This document shows positions 1 through 10,667 of a stretch of 64,000 nucleotides of DNA, piece after piece. The notes beneath the pieces are model-generated. The model was not told the origin of the DNA. It worked only from the letters and a program-made list of their open reading frames with translations, and ran no database searches. How positions within the stretch are numbered: position 1 is the first letter of the stretch; every line of letters starts with the position of its first letter. The stretch comes from Chrysogorgia sp. JL179-B06 (lineage: Eukaryota > Cnidaria > Anthozoa > Scleralcyonacea > Chrysogorgiidae): the NCBI GenBank assembly GCA_035772405.1, contig JAYKKM010000002.1:629001-693000 (forward strand), in the 5' to 3' direction. The position numbers and the translations under genes were made by a program.

Positions 1-1023
1 ACCACTTATTTGTTGATAATGTTCACCATCAAACGAAAAATTGTTAAGGGTAAGCACTAATTCTGCTAAGCGGAGTAACGTGGTTGTGGAGGGTTCTAAA
101 TTAGTGCGCTGATCAAAGAAAAACTTCAGAGCTTCAAGGCCATCACAATGGGGAATGACGGTGTATAAGGACTTGACGTCCATCGTGAAAATAAATTTAT
201 CGGAACTACTGAAACGTAACTGGTCGAAAATTTGCAAGGCATGTTTAGTATCTTTGATATAAGAAGGCAACTTCTTAACCAAAGGATACATAACGTTGTC
301 TAGAAAACTGGAAACGAGCTCGGTGGGGCAACTACAAGCGGAAACAATCGGCCTGCCAGGATTGTTAGGTTTATGGATTTTAGGTAGGAAATATATGACA
401 GGCGTTCTGGGGGTTGTTAATATAAGGTTAGATGCAGAGGCAGGCAATTCACCGGCTTGGATGAAATTCTTGATGGTAGTTTTGACGGATTTTTGGTGAG
501 ATTGAGTGGGATCGGAATTCAACTTAGTATAAAAGATGGTGTCGCTGAGTTGACGAAGAGCCTCTTGTCGATACAAGTCCGCTCTCCAGACAACTACAGC
601 GCCACCTTTGTCCGCAGGTTTTATGACAACGTCATTTCGGCATCGTAATGAATTCAAAGCTAGAAGCTCTTCTTTGTTAAGGTTATGAACTTGTTTTCTG
701 CGCGGAGGTTGCAATTTATCAATGTCATGGCGGCATTGTCTTACGAAAAGATCAAGGGAAGAAAAATCACCTTCGGATGGAGACCAAGACGACTTCTTGG
801 GGTTGAGTTCTTCGAAAATATCCTTATTGCTATTGAAAGTGGGCTTATCATGAAAAAAGGCTTTGAGGCGCATGCGGCGGAAGAAAGATTCGGTATCCTC
901 TTTAACTGAAAATAGATCGATGGGCCCGGAGTTGGGAACAAACTTGAGACCTTTCGCAAGAAAAGATCTCTCGGGGTCAGATAATGGCAAATCAGTTTGT
1001 TTATCTCCCGTGCATTTGATTGG
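1..1023 (-). CDS. Penelope-like element reverse transcriptase, N-terminal part (runs off left edge)
   Basis: Read on the minus strand, a frame stays open from the stop at 1024-1026 to the window edge. It gives the layout of a Penelope-like element reverse transcriptase. An N-terminal stretch contains LSDPERSFLAKGLKFVPN. The hallmark ADKGGAVVVWRADLY lies near 580-630, PKIHKPNNPGRPIVSACS near 310-370, and the RT motif A region FIFTMDVKSLYTVIPH near 150-200. The catalytic YxDD box and any GIY-YIG domain would lie beyond the left edge. No ATG start is evident; PLE copies are usually 5'-truncated and this one may be too. The next block to the right (1359-2130) is a different PLE piece on the same strand, separated by a (TA)n tract. 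The family call is firm; activity is unknown. Confidence 0.82.
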
Positions 1024-1090
1024 CTACTTTCTACTTGTGACACCCTTTTGGCATATATATAAGCCCTATTTATTTCATTTCATCTCGTCT

Positions 1091-1125
1091 TACTCTGATG
1101 AAGGGCTCCGCTCGAAACGTCAGTA
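1091..1125 (+). ncRNA. Hammerhead-like motif at the 5' side of the PLE
   Basis: The core CTGATGA (1095-1101) and GAAAC (1114-1118) flank a short helix (GGGC/GCTC, loop TCC). TACT (1091-1094) pairs perfectly with AGTA (1122-1125) as stem I after the candidate cleavage triplet GTC (1119-1121). One extra A precedes stem II and stem III is minimal. It lies on the strand opposite the adjacent RT. Hammerheads in PLE terminal regions are established; this copy's activity is uncertain. Confidence 0.5.
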
Positions 1126-1168
1126 TCTCGTCACTAAATTCTTGGCAGTTTACCACCTTTTCACTTTG

Positions 1169-1274
<106 letters not shown>

Positions 1275-1358
1275 ACTAAAGACTATTTGAAACAAAATAG
1301 TCACGAAGTTGGCGTAAAGCAAAAGAGCGCTCGATACCATAGTAGGTAGAGCGTAATC

Positions 1359-2130
1359 AAACAATAAAGGTTTGAATGTTTTTGTCGCTACTCCGAGTTT
1401 CACGCTATTGCGATCATCAGGCAACTGACAGATATAATTCATTATTCAATGTTAAATACTATGGCTATTATATGTCTAATTGGGTGTTAAGTTACATGTC
1501 TGCAGTTAGTTAGTAATTCTGTTCGTTTATTTAGATAGTGTTTATGTCTTTTCCTCGCCTTCATGATCTGCAGTTTTTCTTCGAGGCACAGGTTACATCT
1601 TCTTGCGCCGGGTTTATACGCCGCTACTTGTTTTATTATAGACCACTTGATATGAACCTGTCTGTTTTCCCAGTTTCCAAACATGTTTGGATAGCTCGGT
1701 GTCGTTAATATACTTCACGTTACGAAAGGACTTCAGGTTGTTGCGGTATCTTTCTTTGAAGCTATTCCCTGTGATCCCGATATAACTTTTTTTGTTTTCA
1801 TTGGGATGTTCCGTGGTTACGTCCCTCGGTATACAACGCTTTATTTCATACACTTTCCAGCAAGTGGGCATTCCTTTGATTTCTGACAATTGCACGTGGA
1901 GGTATTGTTGTTTGTTGTGTCGTTTTTTGTATATTTCTGAGTTAAGATGCGTTTGTTATGTTTGCGTATAACGTTTTTCATGTTCGTTACGCAGCTATAG
2001 CTGACTCGTACAGTGTGGCGGTTAAAAAGTTTGTGCAGTTCGTGTAAAGGTGGGAAGTGTTTGTCAATGAGTTCTAGAAAAGTCTGAGCTACGTTTGAAG
2101 GCGAGGAAAAGACATAAACACTATCTAAAC
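1359..2130 (-). pseudogene. Decayed PLE 3' region: RT tail plus GIY-YIG endonuclease (copy A)
   Basis: Minus-strand frames encode, in order, an RT C-terminal tail (HELHKLFNRHTVRVSYSC), a Cys-rich linker CNCQKSKECPLAGKC (CxC...C...C, typical between RT and endonuclease in EN+ PLEs), the GIY-YIG-like core KKSYIGITGNSFKERY and a C-terminal CNLC...NCRH knuckle. The reading is split by frameshifts. One base is missing near 1827 compared with the copy at 15.5-16.3 kb, and a second shift before the CNLC part is present in both copies. A 3' UTR with a hammerhead follows at 1384-1425. At 2102-2127 the terminal sequence reappears in inverted orientation, a vestige of the inverted arm that is complete at 16.27-16.47 kb. 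Confidence 0.85.
1384..1425 (-). ncRNA. PLE hammerhead ribozyme (3' UTR, copy A)
   Basis: On the minus strand: stem I strand GTTGC, core CTGATGA, stem II CGC/GCG, GAAA, a tiny stem III CTC/GAG, the UA cleavage dinucleotide, then GCGAC, which pairs with GTTGC. All conserved hammerhead core positions are present. Stem III is very short, as described for PLE hammerheads. Identical or near-identical copies are at 4700-4741, 15554-15595 and 16403-16444. Confidence 0.75.
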
Positions 2131-2300
2131 TAGAAATACGTGTACGCAACAAACCCCTCGCCCGCTTACTGTTTGAGGCTTTAATATTGCCAAACAGAAA
2201 CAGATTTTCAAACTGCTTATTTTTTGGGTGCAATTTGTGGGTAGTGTACTGCACAGAACCCAAGTGGGAAAGTCTGCCAACACAATTGTCTCGCAGGCAG
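2131..2300 (-). repeat. Dispersed repeat R1, copy 1
   Basis: The reverse complement resembles 10385-10640, its duplicate at 21850-22105, and 51650-51880. Shared landmarks are TTCAAACAGYAAGC, GTTTGTTGCG and ACACGTATTTCTAG. No protein is recognisable, so it may be a SINE, MITE or decayed element. Confidence 0.6.
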
Positions 2301-2545
2301 GGTTGGAAACCAATTGTGTAATTATTGATTATTGAAATTAATAATTAATTTTAATAATTATTAATTTAAATAATAATTTTATTAATTATATATTACATAA
2401 TTAAAGTTAATTATGTCAGTTATGCTTTTAATAATAAATTTCAACATGCATGTTTTACAGTACTGTAACAGTGGCATACTCATAATTTTACTCAAAGTAC
2501 AATTGTATTCACGAGACTGCATAACCTTGTACATACATGTACCCT
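2301..2545. other. AT-rich spacer
   Basis: Low-complexity TAATTA-rich sequence to about 2430, then plain AT-rich sequence. I see no gene or RNA. Confidence 0.6.
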
Positions 2546-2712
2546 AGCTACTGTAATAATGTAATCTGCATGTTCCTTATTGCCTAATTGTCAGTATAAG
2601 CAGATACATGTACCCTGTAATCTGCATGTTCCTTATTGTCTAATTGTCAGTATAAGCAGATACATGTACCCTACTGTAATAATGTAATCTGCATGTTCCT
2701 TATTGTCTAGTT
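2546..2712. repeat. Imperfect tandem repeat, about 58-72 bp unit, three copies
   Basis: The phrase GTAATCTGCATGTTCCTTAT recurs at about 2561, 2617 and 2683. Between copies are TCAGTATAAGCAGATACATG blocks. Unit spacing varies by a short CTACTGTAATAAT insertion. Confidence 0.8.
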
Positions 2713-3625
2713 TTTAGTAGCAGATACCAAAAGATTCCATACCTAAATTTATCCTAGACCAAATTGATAAGTCTGATAAACCTTTTATTCTTTTAGAAGA
2801 CTTCTGTTTCTTAACTTTTATTAATATTATATAATTATGCACATTCATGTACCAGTATTTCAATGGTATTCAAGTACCGGTAACACAATTTCAAAAATTG
2901 AAATGACAAAAGCCCCAAAAAAACAACAAAGAACGATATTGCTTAATCTAATTATTTCACCAATATATATATATATATTAATTCAGGATGAAATTCCTTT
3001 CAGCTGCTTCTTGTCAGTGGGGTGATACCACTTGTTTAATCCTAACATGTTCCCCTGACACAGTGAGTGTTAACCTACCCAATTATACATTATACAGTAT
3101 TTATCCTTCAAAAGCTGTGTAAAATATACATTGAAAGCCTAGGACTGGCACTGTCCAGGCCTACTATCCAGGACAAAGGTGAATTTAAACAGACACACTA
3201 AGCCATTGGCCAGAAGGGCATATGCCATAATATCAGATGAGCATATTGTTATAGCCAGTATGGTGTATGTTTACACTATTAAAGTGAGTAAAATGTAAGC
3301 CAGGCCCAAGGTGGCATCCAGCCAGGTTGGTCCTGGTTAGTCCTATAGACCTGCAGTATAAATACAGCTATAATCTGTACTTTTTTACATCCTTACCACC
3401 AGTACTGGTACTCACTATATTATCAAATTAACAAGTATTGCAATTATTCCATTTGTATTAACATTTGTTATTCTGCAATATTATAATAAAGCACATAATT
3501 TATTGGTATATCTTGTGTAAGGACTATTCAATTTTGAGCGAAAGCCCTTCAAAGAGTGATTTCGTGATGTCTGATTGGCGCTTTCTCGATATACATGTAT
3601 CAACAAACCGAAATTCAAATAATCG
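2713..3625. other. No recognisable feature
   Basis: AT-rich non-coding sequence. Short frames here lack codon structure and resemble no family I know. Confidence 0.5.
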
Positions 3626-3626
3626 C

Positions 3627-3690
3627 TAACCCTAATCCTAATCCTAATCATAACCCTAATCGTAACCCAAATCCTAACCCTAAAACTGAC
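3627..3690. repeat. Interstitial telomere-like tract (degenerate CCCTAA)
   Basis: Variants CCCTAA, TCCTAA, TCATAA and TCGTAA follow each other for about 60 bp. A shorter version occurs at 51265-51290. This may be a relic of the animal-type TTAGGG repeat or a simple repeat of similar composition. Confidence 0.6.
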
Positions 3691-3759
3691 TTGGGTTGGT
3701 GTTATAATAATTTTAAATTTCGGTTGCCATGACGACATGCCAAAAGTGAAATGTTCCGA

Positions 3760-4150
3760 CCACAATATATTTTGAAGTACTAACTCTAAGAACTCATTCT
3801 ACATATCTAATGAAAGCTTGATTAACAGCCTCTGACATACCTACAAAAATATTTTTGTAACTGATACCTAACAGCTTGAAAAAAGCGACGACGCTTGGAT
3901 TGGATTGACAAACTCCGTATAAATATTTTAGATATTCAGACGACGATATCTCTTGAATTACTAACGCAAGAAAATCATGCTATACATCAAATAAAAGCCT
4001 GAATAACATACTCGGACATGTTTGCAAAACTATCTTTGTAACTGACTAACAGGTTTAAAAAACCGAAAACGGGTTTACCTTTAGTTTTGACGCCACGTAT
4101 AAAACTTGATTTACGAACTTGACATCTTCCGACGACGATATATTGCATTT
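3760..4150. repeat. Diverged tandem repeat, unit about 180 bp
   Basis: Two diverged units start near 3762 and 3944, and a third start is visible near 4130. Shared blocks are an ACTAACKCWAGAA-like start, a CATMTAAW-AAAGC-TGA block and TTTGTAACTGA. I see no coding content. Confidence 0.55.
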
Positions 4151-4339
4151 TCACTGCCTTTTCACGATCTTTTTGAACTCAAATCTTCGTTCACCGTATA
4201 ACCGGTATATACTTCATGGTAACACTAGAAACCCCAACCATGGTAACACTAGGAAACCCCAACCGTAACCCAAATTTGGCGGCTTTCTTCCGGAAAGCGG
4301 TTTGTCGCGCTGGCATCAATTTAAATTTAAATTACGCCA

Positions 4340-4630
4340 AATTTAACGCACAAAAAAACCGTTTCAATACCGTTTCAATTTTTGCATTCGCAATCATGAG
4401 ACGGTTACAATTTAAATATAATTCCAATATGCAGAGGTCTGTCTATATCTAGTTACCAGGGCCACATTTTCCGATACCGCGCATGAGGACGGTTGATCAT
4501 ATATATATATATATATACCTATAAACTGGATCCTAGATCTAGGAACCCCATAAGGGACTAAACGCCGGTCGATATTAGCACCCTCAGGCCTTCGGCCTTC
4601 GGCCTGCGCTTCGCGCCGGGCGAGGGGATA
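4340..4630. repeat. Inverted-repeat arm facing 8205-8440
   Basis: This matches the reverse complement of 8205-8440. Landmarks are TGCATTCGCAATCATG, GGTTACCAGGG, GCGCATGA, GGGACTAAACGCCGG and GGGCGAGGGGA. The GC-rich tip near 4590-4630 has expanded with GGCCTTCGGCCTTCGG. The arms enclose about 3.6 kb, so this may be a remnant of a large TIR element. Confidence 0.65.
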
Positions 4631-4699
4631 AACGAACAGAATTACTAATTAGACATATAGCCATAGTATTTAACATTGAATAATGAATTATATCTGTCA

Positions 4700-4741
4700 G
4701 TTGCCTGATGATCGCAATAGCGTGAAACTCGGAGTAGCGGC
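4700..4741 (+). ncRNA. PLE hammerhead ribozyme (left arm of copy 1)
   Basis: Plus-strand copy of the motif described at 1384-1425. CTGATGA lies at 4705-4711, then stem II CGC/GCG, GAAA, CTC/GAG and the UA cleavage site. Stem I is GTTGC with GCGGC and uses two G-U pairs, because one base differs from the other copies. A (TA)n tract follows within 30 bp. Confidence 0.72.
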
Positions 4742-4761
4742 AAAAACATTCAAACCTTTAT

Positions 4762-4923
<162 letters not shown>

Positions 4924-5272
4924 AAAGACGTATATTAGGAGCATTATACAATAGTCTCAATGCTCTTACAACAATGTATTCTTAAAGTTACTTATAAAAC
5001 TTGAATTACAGTTTCATTATAAGATAAAGCCTACTGCATATATTACTTATAAAAAAGCAATTAATCATCATCATCAAATCTATTAATTTAAAAAAAGAAA
5101 GGTCTTAAGTGCTGACTTAAAACTACTGAATATTTCATAGCTTCTAATTTCCTGTGGTAATAAATTCCACAGTTTGGTGCTGCAACCGAGAATGTTCTGT
5201 CTCCATGAGTCACCGTTTTGGATTTTGGCTTAATTAGCAGATTTCGGCCAGATGATCTCAAAGCACAAATCG

Positions 5273-5584
<312 letters not shown>

Positions 5585-5688
5585 CAAAATAACAGGCCAC
5601 GACCCAAAACCAACTATAAACCAATTTAATAAATTTTTGACTGCACGTGACAGCCTTCGTCAGAAAATGTGTTATAGTTTATAGTTGG

Positions 5689-5692
<4 letters not shown>

Positions 5693-5784
<92 letters not shown>
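5693..5784. repeat. (TA)n microsatellite beside a hammerhead
   Basis: About 90 bp of TA. In copy 2 it has shrunk to about 20 bp and is preceded by a T-run (17200-17231). It directly abuts stem I of the hammerhead at 5786-5829. Confidence 0.96.
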
Positions 5785-5785
<1 letters not shown>

Positions 5786-5829
5786 CTACAGACGGTACCG
5801 TTTCGGCCTTTTGGGCCTCATCAGTGTAG
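5786..5829 (-). ncRNA. Hammerhead ribozyme, best-formed in the window
   Basis: On the minus strand: stem I strand CTACA, core CTGATGA, stem II GGCC/GGCC with a CAAAA loop, GAAA, stem III CGG/CCG around TA, cleavage triplet GTC, then TGTAG, which pairs perfectly with CTACA. The palindromic stem III (CGGTACCG) would let two copies pair as a dimer, as proposed for short-stem-III hammerheads of PLEs and metazoan retrozymes. It is followed by (TA)n. An identical copy is at 17233-17276. Confidence 0.82.
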
Positions 5830-5998
5830 TGCTGACGAGCAGGAAGAAGATAACTGCTGTTAACAGTCACCCATGATGCCACACAAAATGTGGGACATCA
5901 AAAACCATGCCAGGCGCTCAAACTGCAAGCAGTGAGCGTGCGCATAATGCGTAAGCGACAATGGTTCATCCTGTAGAGCGCTCAATATGACCTATATA
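5830..5998 (-). mobile_element. Possible small hammerhead-bearing retroelement body (retrozyme-like)
   Basis: The roughly 170 bp upstream of the hammerhead, in minus-strand sense, begins ATATTGAGCGCTCTAC and is non-coding. A second block with the same layout (AGMGYGCTC start, non-coding body, hammerhead-like end, then TA) is at 7246-7470. This matches the plan of short non-autonomous hammerhead elements, but no tandem hammerhead pair or target duplication could be shown. Confidence 0.4.
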
Positions 5999-6005
5999 TA
6001 TTAGC

Positions 6006-6457
6006 TTAACTCTTTCCCTACGGCTGAAAAACATCAAAAATTGAACGACCACGTTGTTCTATTGATATCTCTTGAAATAACCATAACTGTTGCGAAAGCT
6101 ATACATTTTCTGGAAGCCCAATAAACCGGCTTTCACTTGTTCTTTTAAATTTCCCGAACAAAACACATTATGTTAATATAAATTAGCATTAATTATCATA
6201 AATCAGGTTGAAAAATTTACATTTTTCCAGAAAAGGCCATCTTGCACGGCCGCGTAGCATCTTGAAAACTCAAAATGCAACAATCGCAGAGTTGTTTATG
6301 AAATCAAATCAAACTTGGCGTGTGCGTGGATTTCATGTTCCTGGCGCTTGTCGAATTTCAATTTTTAATCTTGCGTTACCGTGTGCCGTGTTTTTCGATT
6401 GACGACTTTGCGGGTCATCAACGACCATTTTAACTGCGCCCGTAGGGAAAGAGTTAA
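6006..6457. mobile_element. piggyBac-type MITE (TTAA target duplication)
   Basis: TTAA flanks both ends (6006-6009 and 6454-6457). Inside are inverted ends CTCTTTCCCTACGG and CCGTAGGGAAAGAG. The 444-bp interior has no transposase. TTAA duplication is the signature of piggyBac insertion. A duplicate is at 17453-17905. Confidence 0.8.
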
Positions 6458-6639
6458 TAGCTAAATATAATAGCTTATAGCTTAATATAATAGCTTCAAA
6501 CACTCATTAATAATTCATGAGGAAAAGACAAAAGAAAATCACGACCGTATCGTTGTTTTAAATGTGATAAAGATTCGTCCTGATTTACATAAACTTTATC
6601 TTTGATTTTCTCGGCTTAGACAACATCGATTTTCAAAAT

Positions 6640-6785
6640 TACTGCGCCAATGAACTTATCAAATGGGTCGTGTTTGAAGCCGTTTAATAAACTCGCAGCA
6701 CGTGTTTTATCAGATCTAAAACACTCGGGCTACGCCCTTGTGTTTTAAATCTAATAAAACACTGCTGCTCGTTTATTAAACAATA
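6640..6785. mobile_element. Foldback hairpin with shared apex
   Basis: GTTTAATAAACTCGCAGCA pairs with TGCTGCTCGTTTATTAAAC. The inner arms read TGTTTTATYAGATYTAAAACAC. The apex AAACACTCGGGCTACGCCCTTGTGTTT lies at about 6718-6744. The copy 2 version (18126-18226) has lost part of the apex. Confidence 0.75.
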
Positions 6786-7245
6786 CTTAATATATATAGC
6801 TTAATAGCTTAATATAATAGCTTAGTCATAGCTTAATCTATGACTGTATGAAAAATTTATTATAATTTTCCATCCAGAACTAAGCTCACTGAACACTAGG
6901 AACGAACTTATTTCAACATGTAGACATAGAAAAAAACACTTGCTGTGCAACCAATAACCGGCCAAATATCCAATCAGTAATTATTCATAACCCTGTAAAC
7001 CTAAACCACATATTATTGTGATGACGTCACCCGTATAATGGTTCAAACTATAGACCTATACAATTTCAAGTTACCAAGGCATCAACATCAGACGCGATAA
7101 TCACCTAATGATTGTGGTAAGTTCGGCTCACCATACGAAATAAATTTGTCGTGATTAAAGTTCAAATGAAGTAACCAAGTAATTTGTCCTTTTGTCTTAC
7201 TATTCCGCTATACCTCGGTATTGAGATATATATATAGTACAATAT

Positions 7246-7281
7246 CTACAGACTTCGCTGTTCCAATGCTCATCAGTGTAG
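7246..7281 (-). ncRNA. Degenerate hammerhead-like motif
   Basis: Minus strand: CTACA, CTGATGA, a weak stem II, then GAAGTC and TGTAG. Stem I is perfect, but the GAAA plus stem III segment is collapsed to GAAG, so cleavage is unlikely. In copy 2 (18693-18728) stem II is intact (GCTGT/ACAGC) while stem I has one change. Confidence 0.5.
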
Positions 7282-7445
7282 CTTGGTACAATCTAGATAT
7301 GGGCATGAGAACTAATTATACACAAGCGATTGCCGATGACAAACCGCTTGTGGTACAAACCATCCAGAGAGCGTGAAGCGGTATAGGGCCATGGAGTGGG
7401 CGTTGCATTATCGCTAAAGGACACCTACACCAACTTCACAGAGTG

Positions 7446-7573
<128 letters not shown>

Positions 7574-8204
7574 CTATAAGAAAGGCTTGACATCACAATT
7601 TTTGCACCTGGTTCCGGTAGATTCTTAAAACAGATACATTGTCACACTTGAAAAGTTTCCTTTCCTTATCTATACATTCATAACACCATCATTATTAACT
7701 TACACTGTTTTGCTTCCACGTCAGGTTTCATCGTTGTGTTATCTACCGAGAAATAAAAAGAAAATTACACCGGCAAATTATTTTCAATTAAATATTAGCA
7801 AGAACTGTCAGTTACTGGAGTGAGCGTTTGAACGCCATTTTACGTTGAGCAAAGAAAATAATAATATTCGATTTACTTAAGTTTTCTTTAAAAAAAACGT
7901 TCGTCTGCTTCTCCCAAGCTCCCTCTCGTGTCTGCAACTGGCTGTGCAAACACGGGCGGCCATTTTCTATATTTCTTAAATGGTTGCGAACTTTGGAAAA
8001 CGTACTCAATATATTTTGTTTAACTGTTCAATCGTTGCTCCATTTAGTTTACGGGCTGCTTATTAAATAGATTACTATATCAGAGTATCAGCAGTAAAAG
8101 CCGTGGAGGAGTGACTTTTGTCATTTATTAAGATTGACCGAATGTATAGTTAGGTTACTAAAAGTGTTGTTTTGCTATTGGTAGTATTGAAATGCCTATA
8201 TATT

Positions 8205-8440
8205 AATCCCCTCGCCCGAGGGTGCTAATTCGACCGGCGTTTAGTCCCTTATCACGGGAATGCTAGTTTATTTGTTATATATATTCAAGATCAACGTCGT
8301 TGATCATGCGCGGCATCGGAAAATTTGTCCCTGGTAACTAGATATGGTAAATATCTGCATTTGAATTAATATTTAAATTGCAACAGTCACATGATTGCGA
8401 ATGCAAAAATTGAAACGGTATTCAAAGTGGTTTTTTTCAA
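8205..8440. repeat. Inverted-repeat arm facing 4340-4630
   Basis: It starts CCCCTCGCCCGAGGGTGCTA and runs through GGTAACTAGATATGG to GCATTCGCAATCATG in inverted order relative to 4340-4630. It is duplicated at 19675-19910, but the left arm is not, so the second copy of the structure is one-armed. Confidence 0.65.
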
Positions 8441-9000
8441 AAAGGATATAGTTTTTTGAAAAAATTGAGTTTGAATACAATTTGTTGCTCTGGATAAACA
8501 ACAAGCAATACAAAACAAAAACGGAAAAAGGAGAGTCAGCGACAAAATATATAATTACTGCAATACCAGATGATGTAGTGTTGACGGACAAGCAAGTTTT
8601 ATTTTGAAATATTCATCTATACCAATGGATACTTTGCTCTGCTCAGACACGAATACAGGTAAATAAATTAGTATTCTCAAATAACAGCTAATAATAGTAC
8701 ACTATGAGTCTGTGTTGAGCGAGGGCCCTTATTTTAACTTTTTAAGTGTCTATATATTTGTATAAAGACAGGAGATATAAACAAGGCGTTCCCTCCCGCG
8801 ATTTCCCATGGAGTTCGATAAACATTAATATGCCTTTTCAGCATAGTTTTTTGGTCACGGTTAGTAATTTGGTTACGTTTAGTATTTTGGTGAATTAGGA
8901 TTAGAATTTCGTTTGAATTCTAAAAGAATATACCGCCTTACTGCTACCGTACGAACAGCCACTGCCTTCACTACTTTATCGTTTATTACAGTAACTATTT
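8441..9000. other. No recognisable feature
   Basis: AT-rich non-coding sequence, duplicated at 19911-20468. A few TTAGT/GGTTA-rich words near 8850-8910 are too degenerate to call telomeric. Confidence 0.5.
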
Positions 9001-9014
9001 TATGATGGGTGTAT

Positions 9015-9222
9015 TGGGACAAAATATCATTGGGCAAAGTCGCATGTCATTGGGCAATGTTACATGTCATTGGGCAATGTCTCATGTATTGATCGGGCGT
9101 ATGTTTTCGGGCAATGTCTCATGTTTTCGGGCAATGTCACATGTTTTCGGGCAATGTCTCATGTTTTCCGGCAATGTCACATGTTTTCGGGCAATGTCAC
9201 ATGTTTTCCGGCAATGTCTCAT
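9015..9222. repeat. 20-bp tandem repeat (GGGCAATGTCWCATGTTTTC), about 10 units
   Basis: The unit changes gradually from GGGCAATGTTACATGTCATT on the left to GGGCAATGTCACATGTTTTC on the right. Open frames through it are repeat artefacts. The copy at 20483-20690 has the same unit order, so the array was made before the large duplication. Confidence 0.93.
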
Positions 9223-9229
9223 GTGTGTC

Positions 9230-10384
9230 TGCGTGTAGACGCCTGATTTTTCTTCGTCCTCGTTTCTAGCCCAACTTGCTTCTAAAAGTTGCCACTTTAA
9301 ACGAGCGCTGCACAATGCCTTCAGTGCCTGATTGCAGAAATCAATGCATTAAAAATTATCCTTTGTAATATAAGACAAGTGAGCGGGTTTTCTAATTCCA
9401 ACTGTCTAACATGCCACCAATGCATACCCATCTCCGCATGCAATATGCGCGCCATGTCCCTAAGTAGCCCGAGTTAACGCCTAGCGGGCGTCTTGTTACG
9501 AATAATTCAGAACTTTTGTGCATGAAGAATTTTGTACTTTAAATTTTAGGCCGATCCCCGTTGTAGTTTGTTAACATATGCTAAAAGAACTGTGCTGAAT
9601 GCAGCTGAAACTTTTAGTAGTGGAAGGACTGATGGCGATGCAGTTGACTCTATACTGTTTCGAGTTGAGTGGGTGCTTGGTGCGCTGAGCAGGCGGTATC
9701 TACTGTACACAATTTATAAAAAACATTGCAAAAAAACGACGACGACGACGATAATAATAATATGTATGAACAGATTCATTGAGATATGGAAAATAGTTCT
9801 TTACGAGTAGTGTGCATGATGCTAAAATGCCTTCACATAATTTAGTAACAAACAACCTAACTTGCTTCTGGTGCAAGAGGTACCAATCCTAGGATTTCTA
9901 TTAACCAATAAGTTTCAAGTCCCGACTTAGGAAATATCAGTTTCCCTGTCATGCTTGAGACCTCTGATCATGACCATCAATATTTAGTTAAATCCACATT
10001 CCTGCCAGCTCCATATCACAGTAGTCCAATGTGGTACCCACATTGTATATAATATATAATCTATATATATATAATTGACTATATATAATCTATATATACA
10101 TCTATTACTGTATATAATCTATCCACACCAACAATTATCAGGGTAAAATCCCTAATACGTCTTAGTAAATCCAATTTGAATGGACCCCTATATATTTCTA
10201 CTATATGCATCCGTAGACATTTGAACAAATTTGATTTTTTTAAAGGGCACCCGTTGTATGATAAAGATGCACTTTCTTCCTTCAACAGCCTTTGGTACCT
10301 GTATACTAACTACTGAGTTGATTGTTTCATGAATCATCAATAGTGTGAGAAAAGTAATTTCTTTCTTAGTGATTGATGGTAGAA
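9230..10384. other. Non-coding sequence with small simple repeats
   Basis: There is a CGACGACGACGATAATAATAA run near 9735-9760 and a TATATAATC cluster near 10045-10125. No gene is recognisable. Confidence 0.5.
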
Positions 10385-10640
10385 ACAGCAGTAGACTTCC
10401 CCACTATATTCTGTTGCTGCACCCAAAAATTTAAAAGTTTGGGCTACATGTATTTAGTTTGATGTCCTATACAACAATTAAATTCAGACAATACAAAGCT
10501 CTCAGAGATATTGCCAACCGAAAATTTATTCAGTTTGGCAAATGAATGCGCTATTATCTAATTCAAGTAATTTAGAACTAAAAGAAGAGCAACTACGCTA
10601 TAAATGTTTCAAACAGCAAGCGCGCGAGGGGTTGTTGCTA
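10385..10640 (+). repeat. Dispersed repeat R1, copy 2
   Basis: Resembles 51650-51880 and the reverse complement of 2131-2300. Landmarks are GTATTTAGTTTGATGT, ATTCAGACAA, AAAGCTCTCAGA, TTTGGCAAAT, TTCAAACAGCAAGC and GAGGGG. The LINE at 10668-11786 lies just beyond it. Confidence 0.6.
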
Positions 10641-10667
10641 ATTGAAAAGAAATGCCTATATCGGTGC

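Noticed and set aside
3627..3690. A true telomere
   Set aside because: Too short and degenerate, and inside a contig with unique sequence on both sides.
5640..5680. Another hammerhead (minus-strand CTGACGAAGGCTGTCACG)
   Set aside because: The CTGACGA core is present but GAAA and a stem I partner are missing, so it is not supported.
9002..9315. Repetitive 60-80 residue frames on both strands
   Set aside because: They arise from the 20-bp tandem repeat and are equally open on both strands.
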